A stretch of DNA of 64,000 bases. It comes from Allacma fusca. Taxonomy: Eukaryota; Arthropoda; Collembola; Symphypleona; Sminthuridae. A program made the translations under genes and the position numbers. A model generated the notes under the pieces. The model made no database searches. It had not been told where the DNA came from and saw only the letters and a list, made by a program, of their open reading frames with translations. Positions 44,687 through 55,624 of this stretch are shown piece by piece. Where the stretch lies: NCBI GenBank assembly GCA_947179485.1, contig OX359247.1:573501-637500 (forward strand), written 5' to 3'. Position 1 is the first letter of the stretch. Every line of letters starts with the position of its first letter.

Positions 44687-45801
44687 GGTACCCTGTGCGG
44701 GCAGACGTACCTGAAGTTCTCCCTTCTGTAGATAATTCTAATGATAATTTTTCAATTATTTCTCAATTTTCTGTATCTAATAGATTTTCGATTCTCAATT
44801 TAGATGACGATTCATCTAGTTTTAATTCAAGTAGTTCTAGTAAATCAGTTAAGTTTCCGATGCGTCATATCGGCCCTCTACGTCAGCTAAATAAAGCTGA
44901 TATTTTATGGAATATTCGCGTTAATGGGAAGAATCCCTATAGTCTTAGTGCTCTTGTTGATACTGGAGCTAGCATTAGCTGTATTAATCCTTTATTGTTA
45001 GAGAAGATTCCGAATAGTTTCACTATCCATAAATGTTCTCAGCCTATAAGAATTTCATTATCTGTAAATGAGAATCAAGATATTCTCATAACTCACTATA
45101 TCAAAATATCTGTTTCCGCGGAACGCGCTGGTTATTTTAATTGGGTATTCTATATTCTCCAAAACTTGTCGTCTGAAATGGTTATTGGCTTAGATATATT
45201 ATCAAGTATTCAGGCACATATAGACTGTAGCAAGGGTAAAGTATACCTTCCTAATAACATTGTTCAATGCCTGAAATCAATTTCTAATGTCAAGTATACT
45301 CCTGAGAAACCTAGATTTTTTTCAAAACCTAAATCAGATTCCACTTCCTCATGTTCTGTTAAGTCCCATATTAGTGCGGCATCTATGAGTTCTGAGACCA
45401 AGTATATTTACGACACTTTTAGAAATCACCGTCCTGGTGATAAACCTTTAGCTCGAATTCCCACTAGATGCCGAACTAATAGACCGTATCAGATTCCTGC
45501 GCAGGGTGCTCGAAGAGTCAAAGTACTTTTTAACTCAAACTACAATGGAGATGTTGTAGTTTGGGCTAACAAGGAACTATTCTTAAATTATGGGGTAGTT
45601 CAAACTTCTTGTATCACTCATGTTGATAATGGGCAGGGATTTATTTATGTTTCTAATATTAACAATCATCCTGTAACACTTCGAGCTACCTCATTCCTAG
45701 CATCTTGTGACATCTACGATCACACTACTGTACCTTTGCGACAGGTCTCAACATCTGCATTACCCAAGCGACAGCTAACTGAGGATGAAATCTCTGTTTA
45801 A
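44680..45801 (+). CDS. pro: Gypsy element protease region
   Basis: Open in the -1 frame relative to gag up to TAA at 45799-45801. There is no ATG near its beginning, which supports expression by frameshift from gag. The aspartic protease motif Asp-Thr-Gly-Ala is at 44959-44970, followed at the expected distance by Val-Ile-Gly-Leu-Asp-Ile-Leu. The last 110 codons are basic and link to pol. Confidence 0.88.
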   Translation, partial: RIRYPVRADVPEVLPSVDNSNDNFSIISQFSVSNRFSILNLDDDSSSFNSSSSSKSVKFPMRHIGPLRQLNKADILWNIRVNGKNPYSLSALVDTGASISCINPLLLEKIPNSFTIHKCSQPIRISLSVNENQDILITHYIKISVSAERAGYFNWVFYILQNLSSEMVIGLDILSSIQAHIDCSKGKVYLPNNIVQCLKSISNVKYTPEKPRFFSKPKSDSTSSCSVKSHISAASMSSETKYIYDTFRNHRPGDKPLARIPTRCRTNRPYQIPAQGARRVKVLFNSNYNGDVVVWANKELFLNYGVVQTSCITHVDNGQGFIYVSNINNHPVTLRATSFLASCDIYDHTTVPLRQVSTSALPKRQLTEDEISV

Positions 45802-48800
45802 TTTAGGTCCAACTCTGACTAATGATCAGAGGAAACAGATTATTCAGATCATTCGTAAACATCCTAGTGCTTTCGCTTGGTCTGATGCAGATATTGGTAT
45901 CATTACAGACGACAATGGGAGAAATATTTCATGTAAAGTAGATTTGTTAGATACGACTCCAGTTCAGCGTTCCCCATACCGGAATTCCCCTCAGAATAAG
46001 AAGGTTATTTCTGACCATATTGAGCGGGAAAAGAAGTTAGGTTGGCTTGAACCTTGTACTGGACCGTATGCTTCCCCTATTTTAGTTGTCCCTCGTAAGT
46101 CAGGACCACCCAGAGTAGTCTACGATTTACGTGAAGTAAATTTGAAATGTCAGTTCTTTCCCTTCCCTGCAGACAATTTGCAGGAGCAATTAGACTCATT
46201 CTCGGGGGCCGCTTTCTTTTGCACAGCCGATGGAAAGGACGCTTTTCGTCAGATCGAGATTGATGAAGACTCCCGCGACATATTGGCTATCGTCACAAAT
46301 GACGAACTTTTACGGCCAACGCGAGCTCCATTCGGTTGGAAGAATTCAGGTCCACGTTTCCAGATGGCGTTCAGGAAGATTTTTCCCAAAGTAGTTTATC
46401 CTTGGATAGCTTCCTATGTTGATGATGCTGGTTTTTTTGGTTCTACTTTTGCCCAGATGTTAGATAGGCTAGATGTTTTCTTAGCTCGATGTGTTCAGCG
46501 TAACTACAAGTTACAACCCAAGAAGTGCTCATTTGGTTTCGAGCAATTAGACTTCTTGGGTCACGTGATTTCTAAGGAAGGTATACGTATCAAGGACGAT
46601 CGTATTCAGGCTATTTCTAACCTGCAGCCTCCTAAGACATTACGTGGTCTTCGCCGTGTCATTGGCATCATAGGTTTTTTTAGACGCCATATCAAAGATA
46701 TGTCTGCCCTCGCAAAACCTCTGTATAGGTTAACTGAGAATGGGACACGTTTCATATGGACTCAGACTGAGCAAGATGCCTTCGATAAATTGAAGTTAGC
46801 AGTTACGTCAGCACCCATTCTAATGTTCCCCCACCCTGATGGCCAGCTAGACTTATATACCGACAGTAGTTCAGAGGCAATCGGAGCAGCGTTACTTCAA
46901 ACAGTTAACGATCAAGTCGGCGTGATCGCTTATTTTTCAAAGTCCTTTAACAAAACACAACTAAGATGGAATGTGACGGAAAAAGAAGCTTTCGCTATAA
47001 TAAAGAGCATTGACTCCTTCCATCACTATCTCCACGGTAGAAGTTTTAGGGTACTCACGGACCATTCATCATTGCAATGGCTTATTAAAGTCAAAGATCC
47101 CAAAGGTAAATTGGCTCGCTGGGCCACCACATTGTATCCGTACTCATTTACAATTGCTCACATTCCTGGTGGCAAGAATCAGTTAGCGGACGCCCTTAGT
47201 CGATCATTTGAAGACACAGAGCCTATCGAACAGGTCCGATCTTTCAATGTCGAACCTACGACAGATCCGGAATTACTCACAGCCGAACAAATCAATGAAA
47301 CGGAACCCTTATTTACCTTTGCTATTAATTCAAAGAAGCAAACTTTGGAACAGCTTCAAAGACAGGACGATAATTTGAAATCAATTATCAATACCGTACA
47401 GTTTAATGAAACTGAATCTCCAGAAATACCTCATAAGTTTTCGAAAGATTACGCTGTCATTAATAATGTCTTGTATTACGCAAATTATAATGATTTTGGT
47501 CCACTTTGGTTGTTAGTAATTCCCGACTGCCTTAAGCTCAAAGTTTTTAATGATATTCATGAGTCTGATCTGTCACATCTCTCGTTTCATAAAACGTATT
47601 ACTCGATCCGCTCACGTTTTCATTGGATCGGTATGTACAAGGATATTCGTCGGTTTTGTAAGGCCTGTCAGACTTGCCAGTTCAATAACACCCCTCATAT
47701 CGGGAGAACTGGTCCGTTAATGACTAACCTTACGCCTACAGATCCTTTCCATACCATTGCCATTGACTTCATTGTTGAGCTTCCACTAACTCGTCGTCAC
47801 AACAGATATCTCTTCACAATAGTCGACTTAGCCACTAGATGGATTGACGCCATTCCAACGTCTGATATGACATCAGCCACAGTGATCAACAAATTGGAAA
47901 ACTATTTCCTACGTTTTGATCACTGCAAGGAGTTGATTTGTGATAATGCAGGAAGTTTCACCTCTACTGATTTCCTCAATTTCTGTTCCGGTAAAGGCAT
48001 CACAGTGAAGCATATAAGCCCTTATTCCGCAGCTAGTAATACGTACGCTGAACGTCCCAACGCTACTTTTAAGAGCATGCTTAATAAAGTTTGTCCTACA
48101 TGGACAGATTGGGACACTTATGTACCTGCGGTAACTAGAAGTTATAATGTTTCTCTTCACTCCACCACAGGTTACTCTCCGTTTAGACTTTTATACGGCT
48201 CCGATCCACATTCCTCTCAGGCAGCTAAGTTTCCAATTAATGAGGACAATCTTAGCTCTCTAGACAAACGTTTTAAGTTGTTACGCGATAGAACGCAAGC
48301 CAATGAGAACACTTGTCGTTACCAGCTACACAACAAGATTCAGTTTGACAAGACCCATCCACACATACAGTTTAACATTGGTCAGTTGATACTTGTTAAG
48401 AGTAGGGAACGTTTAGTTGGTGCTAAGGCTCGTTTTAAGTTGAAATGGGACGGCCCATATCGTATTATGGATCAGCTAGGGCCTCTTACGTATTTGGTTG
48501 ACTTGGAAAACGACATCAATAATAACATTGGTCGCGTTTTCCATGCTCAGCATTTGATTAATTATGAGCCCGAACTTCTTGGTCAACACGTAACTGTGGT
48601 AAATGAGTCTTATATAGAGCCTGAGGTAAATCTGCCACCTGAGGTCGAAGGTTTGCATTCAATTCCACCTATCGACAAACCTCCAGAACCTCCTGCAGTA
48701 AATATACCTCCCGTCCCACCCGTTATTGAACCTCCCATGATTGTTATACATCCAGTATCGCCCCTTATTGAACCTCAAAGTGTTTCGCCGGTTTCTATAG

Positions 48801-49333
48801 TCACGCCCCCAGCCGTATCCCCAATTGCAGGTTATGTATCTCCACGTTTTGACGCTCAATCAGAACTGGGTAAAGATTGGTTTGATTCGGCTAAGTATAC
48901 ACGTGACTATAAGGAATTTTTGTCTAATTCGTCACATTCGTCAGACGATATGTTCCAAGACACACGTGATGACACAGTCATCGAAAATCTTGTGAACCCT
49001 ACCAGTAATGTTGTTAATAGTAATACCGTTAATTTACCAAGTACTAACCCCTTTCTCATAGATGTAGTTCAATCTTCTCTTAATAATAGTTTAAATGGTG
49101 CTGATCTCAGTAGTAACCCGCAATCTACACAAGACCCGTTACCCATTTCCAATGTACATAATAATTCTCCTACTCCTAGTGTAAATAGTAATAATTCTAA
49201 TGTGTCAACTCGATCCTCTTCCCGTGTCTCTAAACCTCCTCTACGGTTTGACCCAAGTGACCCAAGTACGCATAAAATGAATTGTATTCTTGCCATGAAC
49301 AATATGACATCATTGTTTAATTCGTTACTATAA
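45785..49333 (+). CDS. pol: Gypsy element reverse transcriptase - RNase H - integrase
   Basis: 1,182 residues. RT with Tyr-Val-Asp-Asp at 46415-46426; RNase H with Tyr-Thr-Asp-Ser and Leu-Thr-Asp-His; a His/His/Cys/Cys zinc domain (...CKACQTC...); integrase core with Asp in IDF, Asp in CDNAGSF and Glu in AERPNA; and a GPY-like C-terminal module. The frame begins 17 bases before the protease stop and lies +1 relative to it; it is closed upstream at 45776-45778 (TAA). So translation must shift +1 within about 23 bases or restart at the ATG 45785. The C-terminal 250 residues are Pro/Ser/Asn-rich. Confidence 0.95.
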   Translation: MKSLFNLGPTLTNDQRKQIIQIIRKHPSAFAWSDADIGIITDDNGRNISCKVDLLDTTPVQRSPYRNSPQNKKVISDHIEREKKLGWLEPCTGPYASPILVVPRKSGPPRVVYDLREVNLKCQFFPFPADNLQEQLDSFSGAAFFCTADGKDAFRQIEIDEDSRDILAIVTNDELLRPTRAPFGWKNSGPRFQMAFRKIFPKVVYPWIASYVDDAGFFGSTFAQMLDRLDVFLARCVQRNYKLQPKKCSFGFEQLDFLGHVISKEGIRIKDDRIQAISNLQPPKTLRGLRRVIGIIGFFRRHIKDMSALAKPLYRLTENGTRFIWTQTEQDAFDKLKLAVTSAPILMFPHPDGQLDLYTDSSSEAIGAALLQTVNDQVGVIAYFSKSFNKTQLRWNVTEKEAFAIIKSIDSFHHYLHGRSFRVLTDHSSLQWLIKVKDPKGKLARWATTLYPYSFTIAHIPGGKNQLADALSRSFEDTEPIEQVRSFNVEPTTDPELLTAEQINETEPLFTFAINSKKQTLEQLQRQDDNLKSIINTVQFNETESPEIPHKFSKDYAVINNVLYYANYNDFGPLWLLVIPDCLKLKVFNDIHESDLSHLSFHKTYYSIRSRFHWIGMYKDIRRFCKACQTCQFNNTPHIGRTGPLMTNLTPTDPFHTIAIDFIVELPLTRRHNRYLFTIVDLATRWIDAIPTSDMTSATVINKLENYFLRFDHCKELICDNAGSFTSTDFLNFCSGKGITVKHISPYSAASNTYAERPNATFKSMLNKVCPTWTDWDTYVPAVTRSYNVSLHSTTGYSPFRLLYGSDPHSSQAAKFPINEDNLSSLDKRFKLLRDRTQANENTCRYQLHNKIQFDKTHPHIQFNIGQLILVKSRERLVGAKARFKLKWDGPYRIMDQLGPLTYLVDLENDINNNIGRVFHAQHLINYEPELLGQHVTVVNESYIEPEVNLPPEVEGLHSIPPIDKPPEPPAVNIPPVPPVIEPPMIVIHPVSPLIEPQSVSPVSIVTPPAVSPIAGYVSPRFDAQSELGKDWFDSAKYTRDYKEFLSNSSHSSDDMFQDTRDDTVIENLVNPTSNVVNSNTVNLPSTNPFLIDVVQSSLNNSLNGADLSSNPQSTQDPLPISNVHNNSPTPSVNSNNSNVSTRSSSRVSKPPLRFDPSDPSTHKMNCILAMNNMTSLFNSLL

Positions 49334-49362
49334 TCAAGCAAACATTCAATTTATATCATAGC

Positions 49363-50373
49363 ATGTCGTTTGAAGATTATATGGACTTCGACTGTGGGTC
49401 ACCCATTCAGGATGTGACAGACGCTATTGAAGAAATGTTGTTGTCTTCTCCGATTCGTCCTCCACCTAAACTTTTGTCCCCACTAAATACACCTCCCGGT
49501 TTCCGTTACCCTATTGAACCACCCAAGAACACCTGTACCGATCTTGTCCTCTATGTTCCACCTTCTGTTCCCGATCAACCTATAACTATCTCTCAACCTG
49601 TTACTATTTCTTCTCCCACTTCCGATTTCCCGGTACCACAAGGCTTCGGCTATATTCGACAATCGACCCGCCCTTCCAGGGTTTCAAGTGGTCACAACTA
49701 CAATTCAAGTCCGGCACCTTGTGGTATTATTCCTTTACATGAACCTGCATACTCCGGACCAATTTCTATTCCGCCTAAACTATCTTTTCCCGAATTTAAA
49801 GTTCCTGCCATTCCACCCCCACGCAAACACCTTACACCTGTCAAACCTTCCGCAACTCAAACCTTACCAAAACCACCCCACAAACCTTCCACACCTAACT
49901 TACCTCACCCTCAAACAAAACCTTATATCCCTTCAAAACAACCTTCCGTACCCTTTACCTCACCTCAACCCTCTGTTAAAAGACCCCGTTCCGAATTTAC
50001 CTCTCATCAATCCCAAGTCTGCATGATTCCTCCTAATATGAAAGGCCCTATGCAACAGTTCCTTCCCAATTTTATACCTAAAAACACGTCTACTCAGTTT
50101 CCGCGGGGCGACACTCCTGGTGCACGCAAGTACAAGGGTGGTCGCCGCGGTCTTCAGAAGCGCCGTGACATGCGCTGTAAATTCTGTCGAGAGAGGCATT
50201 CCGGTATATGTGAGCAGCGACGTCTTCAGGCTCCGGTCATTCCGATGTCCGACATTTATAGGACCAATGATGGGATGACGATCTGCTACTATTGTCGTCA
50301 GGCCGGGCACTACATGAATCAGTGCCCGAACCATTTCCCAAGGTTCGGTGGATCAGGTGGTGGGACCGCCTAA
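49363..50373 (+). CDS. Accessory 3' ORF of the gypsy element: proline-rich, zinc-knuckle protein
   Basis: 336 residues starting 30 bases after the pol stop. The N-terminus is acidic, residues about 20-230 are very rich in Pro, Ser and Thr, then a basic Gly/Arg/Lys stretch, then a CX2CX3HX3C block at 50176-50211 and a canonical CX2CX4HX4C zinc knuckle at 50284-50325. No signal peptide or membrane segment, so not an envelope. It resembles a second nucleocapsid-like RNA-binding protein; function unknown. With near-identical LTRs its openness may only reflect youth. Confidence 0.8.
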   Translation: MSFEDYMDFDCGSPIQDVTDAIEEMLLSSPIRPPPKLLSPLNTPPGFRYPIEPPKNTCTDLVLYVPPSVPDQPITISQPVTISSPTSDFPVPQGFGYIRQSTRPSRVSSGHNYNSSPAPCGIIPLHEPAYSGPISIPPKLSFPEFKVPAIPPPRKHLTPVKPSATQTLPKPPHKPSTPNLPHPQTKPYIPSKQPSVPFTSPQPSVKRPRSEFTSHQSQVCMIPPNMKGPMQQFLPNFIPKNTSTQFPRGDTPGARKYKGGRRGLQKRRDMRCKFCRERHSGICEQRRLQAPVIPMSDIYRTNDGMTICYYCRQAGHYMNQCPNHFPRFGGSGGGTA

Positions 50374-50409
50374 ACAATATAGTACGGTTGAGTTGGAAAA
50401 ATATTTGTC

Positions 50410-50613
50410 TCCGAGGGATCTTTAGATCGCCACGGAAAATTTTTATAAGTACAAACAAGTTATAGTACTTAGACTAAACATATATACATTTTTTTTTGTG
50501 TTCTCGCTTACGTTTATAAGTCAAATACTAATGATCTCATTTTAGTACAAATTTCAAAGTTATCGAAGTAATTAAAAACATTTGTTTCCGAGGGATCTTT
50601 AGATCGCCACGGA
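50410..50613 (+). repeat. Duplicated 27-base motif between the last ORF and the 3' LTR
   Basis: Identical 27-base copies at 50410-50436 and 50587-50613, beginning TCCGAGGGATC and ending CGCCACGGA, with a GATCT-TT-AGATC mini-hairpin inside. They lie in the untranslated part of the element, so a cis-acting RNA role is possible (inference). Confidence 0.85.
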
Positions 50614-50877
50614 TTTTTCCCCGATATATATCATATTGAACTTACTTATTCATGTTAAAAGGGCTACATATATGATCTCAGGATCAAAGTACAACGTTTA
50701 CCACACAGAAATAGTTACAACGTTTTTGGGTCCGGCGGAAGCAATTCGCGCACGGTCATTATCCTTACTCAACGAAAAGACTGCCAAATATAAACACAGA
50801 GACTGATGCAGACCTGAACCCGAAGTTATGAGTACAAATGTTAAGGGTCTAACATTTGTTCTAAGATGGGAGATGTT

Positions 50878-52094
50878 TGTGAGTGTGCTCCCACACACAC
50901 TCACCTCAATTAAATACACAGTGGGCACACACACACTAAATTAAAAAGTGGCCCGGGCAGGTGATGGGAATGTTGTGGAGGTGAAGCTGCTGATGATGAT
51001 GAGGATGACGTCAGGACCTGAAATAAAATAAAATAAAAATATAGGTCATGAGGCAAATGTAAACAAGCCGTTTACATTTGCCTTATCAATTCCTCTCCTT
51101 TTTTTCCTCCCTTCATTATTTAAAAACATGCCCTTATCCCTAAAATTAAAATAATAAAATATTAAAAACCTTACCTTATTATGTACCTACCTGTAAGTCC
51201 CCCGTCCCTAAAATAGTATAAATAGGGCAGCCCTTCCCATGGTCAAGTCAGACTTGTACTAAGTCTCCTTCCGTGAGTAGCTCACGGCGAATCCTCCGAG
51301 GAACCCTCGGCACTGTTTCCGTATAATAACGGCTAGATTTAAACCCTAAACCTTCTCGCCTTAAAAGCCTTATCCTTGCCATAAAGCCCTGCTCTCGTCC
51401 AATCCTGGTCCAGTCCTGGTCCGCTGGCAATAATTTTAAATTGTCCAGTCGGTTTTCCTGTCAATGTTAAAACATAGTAATTGTTTTTTTTTTGTCCTGA
51501 ATATTTTTTTTGGAAATATTAAATTTTTTGAATAATTTTCATAAATTATACCTACCTTTTGTCCGGATCCATCCTGGTCTTGTGTGGTAGCTTTTGCTGA
51601 AAGTAAGCTTCCTTTTTTTTATTATTTTTGCGAGTTTGAATTTTTTATATGAGTCACTGGGTCAAACAAAAACCTCGCCCCTACCATATACCTTTTTGGG
51701 CATCCTTAATTCCTTCCCTAAATTATTAAAATATTTGTTTCCGGCATTAAGTGGGCCTGGCTCCTTAAAATTAAATCCTTAAAACCCTTCTAAATTAAGT
51801 ACAGGGTACCCCCTTTTATTTTACCCCCTTAATAAAATTTATTTCGGGTTCTAACTTAAATTAATTAATTAAATTAATTGAAGTAGTTAGTAGTGTAAGC
51901 CGGCGCGGCATAAATTTATTTGGAGTAAATTATATATATGTACCTACATGAGGCCAGTACCATTTACCCAGAGTAGATAGTTATGTATGCCGAGACATAC
52001 TAAATTTTTAGGGTAGTTAATCGTGTATGCCGGAGAGTGCATAATTTTATTTACTTTTCGAGATTAAATAATAACCCTCGTGAGTCCCCTCACA
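50878..52094 (+). repeat. 3' LTR of the gypsy element
   Basis: 1,217 bases, matching the 5' LTR except for the differences listed for the element. TATAAATA at 51217-51224. Confidence 0.93.
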
Positions 52095-52399
52095 TGCGGA
52101 AATACTTCTATGGAATTCCTAACGAGGATACCAAGGTAGTTCAAGATTACAAGATGACCATTTTGACGTTAGATTATTTTTAGTACGGTTTGATACAGTA
52201 ATACTTATTTCTATTGAAATGAGCTAGTTGGATTGGATTGTCTAAATTGTTTGGAGAATCGCAGATAAGATTTTGCAATGCTGTTCAGAATTTCGTTGTC
52301 CAAATGACAATTCCGAGCTATGCCCAAATTGCTTGAGGAAGCATTAGGGGTTGTTGAGAAACCGTTTCGAAAGGTGAAGCACCGGCGTCAGTCCGCAAT

Positions 52400-53382
52400 T
52401 TGTCATGATTATCTAAATAAGTGATTTTTGTAGTCCCAATCCATCGCCCCGTGTCGACTAGAGAGTCTGGGTAAACAAATCTTGCCTTAGGTATGTATAC
52501 ATTCTAGATAGTAGTACAAGTAGTACCTGTCCTCTTCATCGAAAATGTTTAAATAATACTTTCGTTGAACAGAGTATTAAGGCAGAAACTCATCAAATAT
52601 TTGATTCCCCCAGTTTGTTCCAAATTCGTTTCCGAAATTGACCTCGGTTACTCAGGTCACTTACATGAACCAAATTCGAAAATGTTTACGGATTTTGAAT
52701 TCAACAGTTGTTTATTTCAGTAAATAATTGTTTCACAAAATAAATTTTGTCGTTATAGAAGATTTTATGGACGACGCGTCACTTTACATCCGTGACCCCT
52801 GTGATCGCAAAATATGAGTGAGTTCAATGATACAAGTTATAGAAAGTCTGGAAAAAAATTTGCTCCAAAAAAGGGACAATCAAATATTTTTTGAAGAGTT
52901 ACTCCATTATGTAGACTAAAGGGTGGGGAGAAAAAGGATATAAACACCCTAATTGTAATAAAAAATATAATTGAAAGTGTTTATTTTACTGTTGTTTGTT
53001 TACCATTAAGGTTTATAATGTACTTTTGGAATGCTGACTTCAAGTCAGTTTGTTTACCTGGTTTTGGTACTTTGCGCAGACAAAGTCTACTAGATTATTT
53101 GATTAACGTTCTATAGTAAGGGCAGTTTGCAATGCTTTGACAACGATAATAGAACGACTTTTATAGGATTTAAAAAGGGAACTGCTTTTGCGAACAGTAT
53201 ATACACAAATGGGCTTATTTCCGTAATTTTAAAGAACATTATTTTGTCGAGTATTGTAAAAATTTGTTTTTTGATAAACTGCAGGATGTCATACTTGAGC
53301 ATTATGTAGACTGTAGAGAGAAAAATAATGGTGGACTGGACAGTGATCAAAACAAATCTTGCTAAGCGAATATTTCTTTATC
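52400..53382. other. Intergenic, no gene seen
   Basis: AT-rich sequence between the CYP pseudogene fragment and the ionotropic receptor. Short frames near 53111-53350 are hydrophobic low-complexity translations that I do not call. Confidence 0.45.
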
Positions 53383-55624
53383 ATGTTCTTCTTAATTGCA
53401 ATATTTGTTTTACAAAACATTCTCACGCCCATGTCAAAAGCAGAGTTAACTAAAAATCAAGTTTACGTTTCTACGTCTCTGCTGCAGAACATTCCTCAGT
53501 GTACCATTCACTTTGTCGATGCTACGGATGCAGTTGCCTTTGAAACATTGACATCTGCAATTGTGATCACTCGAGCAGTAGAACTCGATTATGATGATAA
53601 GTACACTTATGCTGGTAAGTTCCATCAATAATAATTAATGAAATATTCCATTAAAATAAGATCATTCCATATATGTTTTCCCAAGCATCTATTACGATAT
53701 ACTACCATCTAATTGTATTTTTGTATGATGATCCTTTACAGAGCCAGGTCAGCATTGGTACAAATTTAGGAACGTATTTTGCTTTGCCACTGTCTTCATG
53801 ATAGGGGACCTTCGCGGTGACAAAATGTTTGCAGAGGCCTATAACGGAATTTCTGACAGACTATTGTGGGGTCTCGCTGGGGAGCTGCAAGTATTTCAGA
53901 AATTCATTGTTTTCTACGCCCCAATGTCGACCTTTAACCTCACTGTGGACATATTTAATCTGTATATTCCGAACTACTCCGCTATAAGTTTCTCTCCAGT
54001 TTTCATCCTTCTGTACGAGCCACCACATAGCAATTATTCAAGTTATCTTAATGTGGAGTCGGGTTACTTCGTATGCAGTTACTGCCTTCTCAAGGATTAC
54101 AGTCTTCACTATTTCTCCTGCGCTTCAACGACAACGTCCTGCTACCAGGAGATGATCAACCGCTACAGACACACCATACGAGAGGGCTTAAACGTCTACT
54201 GGAATTTTAATTCAGTTTTGGAACCTGTCATTAAAAAACGGTCTTTTTACGAAACACGGATTCTGGGGTCGAGAGACAAGGAATATTATGATTTCACACT
54301 CGCCAATGCCACAGCCCGTTTTTTATTGGCAGATATAAATTACACGGGAGAGGGAATTCCCATCGGTCTCGAATTGTTTCAATCACCAAATATATATCTG
54401 GGATCAATTCATGATTATGCGACCCACATATTCATGCGGCTGGAAATAATTGGGGATGGACGGCGATTTACCTTTATTTCTTCCGATGGAGTGGATAGGC
54501 TAGCGTATGATGGTTTCCATTTAATTTTAACTGAAACACTGGTCTGGATTGGCTTCCTTGGATTTGGGTTATTAGTTTCCTTCACTATGACCATGATGAA
54601 GACCTTGAGCAAGCAAATTTCTAAACAAGGAAACAACCTGACTTTAAGATTGTCAATAGATGCACTTAAAGTGTTTTCACTAATACTGGATCAAAATGGT
54701 TACGAATTGAGGGATAGATCTTCCTTTTTCCTCAGATTTGGAAGAGTATTAATTGGTACCTGGATGTTGTCGACCTTTGTGTTGACTTCCGTTTACAAGG
54801 GGATGTTGAAGAGTAGCTATTCCATTTCCTACCCTTACTTCACCAAGTGGAATACATTACAGGAGTTGATCAATTTTTCCTTGTATGCTGCAGTTGATTG
54901 TTCCATAGCGAATGAGATTGAGATGGAGGAAGATTACAACGTTACTTTACTCGATGAAAAGCTATTTAGTAACCTTTGCTTTCACAAGGGATTGAAAGGA
55001 CAATTTGATGATATTTGTACACTTGAAAAAAATATTCACAGAATTCAAAGTTACCTGTACCGTGACTGTACGGGTTGGGAAAGTAAGTTCCTGATGAAGT
55101 TGCAGACTTTTGAAGAAAACCTACATCCTTTTTGTGAAGATAAACTATTGCATGTGATTGAAAGGCATTTGAACCAGCCTAGAACGGCTTTGATTACAGA
55201 AGCGGAGCAGTTCCAAATTTCTTGGGATATTTTTAAAGAACAAATGCAGAATAATCCAAAACTGTCCAGGTTTTCCCACAATGCCAGGACCAAAGACCAA
55301 TATCTGCAAATGCCTGAAGGGATTTCTTTCAGTTGGGTAGATGAACATCATCAAAATGCAGTTCCTAAAAGGTTGAAAGGACTTTTAAATTCAGGCATTT
55401 ACTTATTTTGGGAAAAATGGGACAAAATTAGATTTTTAAATAATGACTCTCGGAGAATGTTTTACGCTAATCTCGGGGAGGACCTCAAGAGCGATTTTGT
55501 GGAGGTACAGAGGTCGTCCATCGGCATTGCGGATATCTACATAGTTTTCTGCACCTTGCTTGGTTTCATTGGTTTTTCCGCTATTTGTTTTTGGTGCGAG
55601 ACAGTTTTTTCCGAAGTGTCATAA
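53383..55624 (+). CDS. Divergent ionotropic receptor (chemosensory iGluR relative)
   Basis: Exons 53383-53614 and 53742-55624 join in phase 1 to about 704 residues. It starts with a hydrophobic signal-like segment. Three membrane spans are visible: around 54535-54600 (Leu-Val-Trp-Ile-Gly-Phe-Leu-Gly), around 54735-54800 (Leu-Ile-Gly-Thr-Trp-Met-Leu-Ser-Thr-Phe, then Thr-Ser-Val-Tyr-Lys-Gly-Met-Leu, the third-span region of the iGluR fold) and 55525-55600 near the C-terminus. Ligand-binding halves lie before the first and after the second span; glutamate-contact residues are not evident, as usual in divergent IRs. Expected to be a ligand-gated cation channel of sensory neurons. A 40-base piece of it (54420-54468) recurs at 25365. 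Confidence 0.8.

Larger units (their letters stand above)
42138..52094 (+). mobile_element. Young full-length Ty3/gypsy LTR retrotransposon
   Basis: 9,957 bases with TG...CA ends and a perfect 5-bp duplication TGCGG (42133-42137 and 52095-52099). Left LTR 42138-43365, right LTR 50878-52094; as read they differ by one substitution, one 12-base indel and one T, so insertion is very recent. Order gag, protease, RT, RNase H, integrase marks Ty3/gypsy. All four frames are open. No TGG-initiated primer-binding site follows the left LTR (TACAAGGTGCGGG). The segment before the right LTR (GATGGGAGATG) could serve as polypurine tract. No env-like protein: the 3' ORF is proline-rich with zinc knuckles. 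Confidence 0.95.
41967..52395 (+). pseudogene. CYP pseudogene fragment B, interrupted by the gypsy element
   Basis: 41967-42137 and 52095-52190 together follow fragment A (20970-21238), covering the intron and exon 5 region of the neighbouring CYP. 52250-52395 continues with a decayed version of the last CYP exon (CGCAGATAAGATTTTGCAATGCTGT, and GAAACCGTTTCG before the end). Stops and indels throughout. It carries the unoccupied site (GTACG, 52183-52187) of the solo LTR that split fragment A. Confidence 0.8.

Noticed and set aside
48659-49341. Minus-strand frames rich in Arg/Tyr/Gly and Leu opposite the end of pol
   Set aside because: Mirror translations of the Pro/Ser/Asn-rich pol tail, not genes.
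49363-50373. Envelope protein in the 3' ORF of the gypsy element
   Set aside because: No signal peptide, membrane span or Cys pattern of an envelope; zinc knuckles indicate a nucleic-acid-binding protein.
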